DNA from: JAERML01 sp035687895
Lineage (GTDB): Bacteria; Bacteroidota; Ignavibacteria; UBA10030; UBA6906
Reading direction: 5' to 3'
Length of the DNA: 9,670 nucleotides
Assembly (NCBI GenBank): GCA_035687895.1
Contig: DASRUE010000269.1
Span: forward strand, 1-9,670
A program made the position numbers and the translations under genes. Positions 6,803 to 9,670 of the stretch are shown here, piece by piece (within the stretch, counting starts at the first letter, position 1; each line of letters begins with the position of its first letter). The notes beneath the pieces were generated by a model, which was given only the letters and a program-made list of their open reading frames with translations, was not told the DNA's origin and made no database searches.

Positions 6803-9670
6803 ATGATCGTTACACGCTACATAGCTCACTTCCATAGCGCACGCCTGCTCAGCCTCGTGTTGTGTGTTCAGACTCTCTGTGCACAGGAGAGGAAGATCGC
6901 ATTTGAACACATCTCACGCGAGCAAGGACTTTCACAAAGTGAAGTCATGTGTATCATTCGAGACCGCACAGGATTCCTCTGGATTGGAACACAAGGAGGC
7001 CTGAACAGATACGATGGGTACACATTCACCGTATACAAGAACAATGTGGAAGACTCAAACTCCCTTCATAACAATTACGTCCAGGCATTGTACGAAGACC
7101 GCAAGGGGATGCTATGGATCGGCACACGCGGGGCTCTTCATCGGTTTGACCGCGCTCGCGGGAAGTTCACACGATATGTCCACGACCCTGCTAATGAACG
7201 CACCATCAGCAACAATATCATTTCCTCCATCTGCGAGGACAGCGCAGGGACCCTCTGGGTTGGAACCGACCACGGACTGAACCGATTCGACTTGGAGAAG
7301 CAGGAATTCATCCGATACTTCCACGACTCCGCCAATCCTGCCAGCTTGGGCAGCGATGGTGTAAGGACATTGTACGCCGATCATACGGGCACTTTTTGGA
7401 TTGGAACAAGCAATGGTCTTGATTATTTCGATTTGCAGAGAGCACGGTTCATTCACTTCAGGAATGATCCGGGGAATTCCCGAAGTCTGAGTAACAACGC
7501 TGTCACAGAAATCTATGAGGATCGCGAGGGCACGCTGTGGATTGGGACAGCTGATGGCCTCAATAGACTTGAACGGACATCGCGGCAGTTCACGCGATAC
7601 CGTCACGATTCCAACGATCTGAACACGATGAGCGACAATTTCATCGAAGCGATCTCTGAAGATCAGATCGGCACGTTGTGGATTGGCACAAGAAACGGCC
7701 TCAACACATTTGATCGACAGAGCAGCAGGTTCACGAGGTATGTTAATGACCCCAAGAACCTTGCCAGCCTTAGCGGAAACCGTGTGAACGCCATTCAAAG
7801 CGAACCATCAGGGACGGTATGGATCGGTACACACGGAGGCGGCTTAAGCAAAGTTGATCGTAACAAGGAGCAATTCGCTCACATTGTTCGTGACCCAAAC
7901 AAGACCGCGAGCTTGTCGAACAACTTCGTCTGGTCGATTTTCGAGGATGGCAAAGGCTTTCTCTGGATAGGGACCGACGATGGCTTGAACAAACTCGACC
8001 GCAGGACTGGCACCGCGGCACATTATGTGAACAACCCCAGAGACCCGCACAGCCTGAGCAATAACGTTGTCTACTCCATTCTCGAGACCAGGACGGGTGA
8101 TTTCTGGATCGGAACCGATCGCGGTTTGAATCTACTCGACCGTACATCAAACAGCTTCACCCGGTTCATTGGTAACGCAAAAGATACAACCGCACTCGCG
8201 AGCGGCACCATCTTCTCCCTGTTTGAAGACCATCTTGGCACGTTCTGGGTTGGAACGTCCGGTGGCGGCCTCCATCAGTACGACCGAACCAGCAAACGAT
8301 TCAGGCGCTGGGGCCCACCCTCGGCTATTGTATCGAGGATTTTCGAGGATCACGAAGGAACACTGTGGGTTTGCACGTGGATCACCGGACTTTTTCGCTT
8401 CAACCGCACCACGGGACAGTTCACCCGGTACCTTCATGATCCGAACAATTCTACAAGTATCAGTCACAACACCGTGTATGCGATTCAGGAAACGTTCGAT
8501 GAAGGCAAACCGGTTCTCTGGCTTGGCACTCGAAGCGGGTTCAACAAGTTTGATCCGGCGACGGGCAAATTCAAACGCTACCATGAGAAAGATGGACTTC
8601 CTGGTGATCTCGTCTATGGTGTTCTTTTGGACGCCGCCGGAGATCTCTGGCTGAGCACACAAAACGGGTTGGCTCGCTTCAATCCACGCTCGGGAACATT
8701 CAAAACATTCGATGAGTCGGACGGCCTGCAGAGCAACGAATTCTCATTCGGAGCCTTTCATAAGGGCAGCAGTGGCGAGTTGTTCTTCGGAGGTATCAAC
8801 GGGTTGAATGCGTTCAGGCCTGAGCGCATAACAGAGAACTCGCACATGCCACCCGTTGTAGTGATTGCATTCAAGGTGTTCGACAGACAGATACCGGACG
8901 TTCATTCGTTGTCGGATGGTGATTCAGTGCGGCTCACGTACAGGGAAAATTTCTTCTCGTTCGAGTTTGCCGCACTTCATTTCGCCAATCCACAGAAGAA
9001 CCAGTATGCGTACAAGCTGGAGGGATTCGATAACGATTGGATTTACAGCGGCTCTCGTCGGTACGCAAATTACACGAATGTTGATCCCGGCGAGTATGTG
9101 TTCCGTGTGAAAGCGGCTAATCCGAGCGGCGTGTGGAATGAGAAAGGTACGTCCGTTAGACTGTCTATCAGTCCACCGCTCTGGAGAACATGGTGGGCGT
9201 ATTCATTGTATGTGTTCTTGATTCTGTCTGTGTTCTACACGATCCGGCGCTACGAAATGAACCGCATCCGGTTGAAGAACCAGCTTGAGTTGGAAACAAT
9301 CGAGGCAGTCAAACTGAAAGAGCTTGATCGGATGAAGTCACGGTTCTTTGCCAACATCTCACATGAATTCCGCACACCGCTTACTCTTATCCTCGGTCAG
9401 ATGGATAGCGTCATGTCCTCCCGGATCGAAACAAAGGAAAAAGGAAAACTCCAGGTAGCTCTCAGGAATGCGAGAAGGCTGCTGCGCCTGATCAATCAGT
9501 TGTTGGATCTCTCGAAAATTGAAGCGGGAAGTATGGAGCTAAGAGCGGAGCGACATGATCTGGTCTCATTCCTCAAAAACGTCGTCTATTCATTCGAATC
9601 GCTTGCAGAACAAAAAAAGATCTCGCTGAAATTTGAATCCGATGAAGGGAGCATTGCCGTTCTCTTTGAG
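6803..9670 (+). CDS. Two-component sensor histidine kinase with double beta-propeller sensor (3' end outside window)
   Basis: The frame runs from ATG 6803 to the last base, 956 codons, with no stop. An in-frame TAG at 6755 and no start codon between it and 6803 fix the start. Residues 1-28 form a signal peptide ending in LCAQ. Residues 57-673 hold 14 repeats of the G.LWIGT..GLNRFD type (Reg_prop), which by family knowledge build two seven-bladed periplasmic propellers. A Y_Y_Y domain follows at about 710-790 (ENFFSFEFAALHF...NQYAYKLEGFDNDW), then a membrane helix at about 797-817 and a short coiled linker. The HisKA domain has RFFANISHEFRTPLTLILGQ with phosphoacceptor His854 and the second helix LLRLINQLLDLSKIEAGSM. 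The ATP-binding domain only begins before the edge. In Bacteroidota such proteins are usually hybrid kinases that continue into a receiver and an AraC-type DNA-binding domain, and some sense glycans, but whether this one does is not visible. No Shine-Dalgarno sequence is apparent. The ligand is unknown. Confidence 0.93.
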   Translation, partial: MIVTRYIAHFHSARLLSLVLCVQTLCAQERKIAFEHISREQGLSQSEVMCIIRDRTGFLWIGTQGGLNRYDGYTFTVYKNNVEDSNSLHNNYVQALYEDRKGMLWIGTRGALHRFDRARGKFTRYVHDPANERTISNNIISSICEDSAGTLWVGTDHGLNRFDLEKQEFIRYFHDSANPASLGSDGVRTLYADHTGTFWIGTSNGLDYFDLQRARFIHFRNDPGNSRSLSNNAVTEIYEDREGTLWIGTADGLNRLERTSRQFTRYRHDSNDLNTMSDNFIEAISEDQIGTLWIGTRNGLNTFDRQSSRFTRYVNDPKNLASLSGNRVNAIQSEPSGTVWIGTHGGGLSKVDRNKEQFAHIVRDPNKTASLSNNFVWSIFEDGKGFLWIGTDDGLNKLDRRTGTAAHYVNNPRDPHSLSNNVVYSILETRTGDFWIGTDRGLNLLDRTSNSFTRFIGNAKDTTALASGTIFSLFEDHLGTFWVGTSGGGLHQYDRTSKRFRRWGPPSAIVSRIFEDHEGTLWVCTWITGLFRFNRTTGQFTRYLHDPNNSTSISHNTVYAIQETFDEGKPVLWLGTRSGFNKFDPATGKFKRYHEKDGLPGDLVYGVLLDAAGDLWLSTQNGLARFNPRSGTFKTFDESDGLQSNEFSFGAFHKGSSGELFFGGINGLNAFRPERITENSHMPPVVVIAFKVFDRQIPDVHSLSDGDSVRLTYRENFFSFEFAALHFANPQKNQYAYKLEGFDNDWIYSGSRRYANYTNVDPGEYVFRVKAANPSGVWNEKGTSVRLSISPPLWRTWWAYSLYVFLILSVFYTIRRYEMNRIRLKNQLELETIEAVKLKELDRMKSRFFANISHEFRTPLTLILGQMDSVMSSRIETKEKGKLQVALRNARRLLRLINQLLDLSKIEAGSMELRAERHDLVSFLKNVVYSFESLAEQKKISLKFESDEGSIAVLFE

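Noticed and set aside
7112..7798. Open frame of 228 residues on the minus strand within the sensor kinase gene
   Set aside because: It is antisense to the Reg_prop repeats, and its internal repetition reflects the sense-strand repeats.

Overview
The window reads as chromosomal DNA from a bacterium of the Fibrobacterota-Chlorobiota-Bacteroidota (FCB) group, most likely Ignavibacteria- or Rhodothermia-like. The basis is a type IX secretion sorting domain of the NYPNPFNPxT type, a Bacteroidota-style two-component sensor with a periplasmic double beta-propeller, a Ser/Thr kinase-TPR fusion typical of these lineages, moderate GC content and mostly weak Shine-Dalgarno sequences. No phylogenetic computation was possible, so the lineage is an inference.

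Layout on the + strand unless stated: (i) 2-292, the C-terminal end of a Fic-family protein that starts outside the window; (ii) 323-3259, a membrane-spanning Ser/Thr protein kinase with about eleven kinesin-light-chain-like TPRs, starting at TTG; (iii) 3305-5047 on the minus strand, convergent with the kinase, a secreted protein of eight SBBP beta-propeller repeats ending in a type IX sorting domain that carries a 30-bp palindromic insertion; (iv) 5048-5747, mostly non-coding, with a frameshifted and truncated remnant of a GlcG/HbpS-like heme-binding protein at 5314-5714; (v) 5748-6503, a PP2C-type Ser/Thr phosphatase; (vi) 6504-6802, a spacer holding a strong hairpin terminator; (vii) 6803 to the window end, a very large sensor kinase (14 propeller repeats, Y_Y_Y domain, one membrane helix, HisKA) that is cut off by the window edge.

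The common theme is signalling. The Ser/Thr kinase and the PP2C phosphatase could act on the same phosphoproteins, the Fic protein is another post-translational modifier, and the sensor kinase is a separate two-component input. None of this pairing is proven by gene order: the kinase and phosphatase genes are about 2.5 kb apart and separated by an oppositely oriented gene. I see no CRISPR array, tRNA, rRNA, insertion sequence or phage gene, and no clear evidence of an undescribed multi-gene system. The most unusual item is the in-frame double hairpin in the type IX sorting domain.
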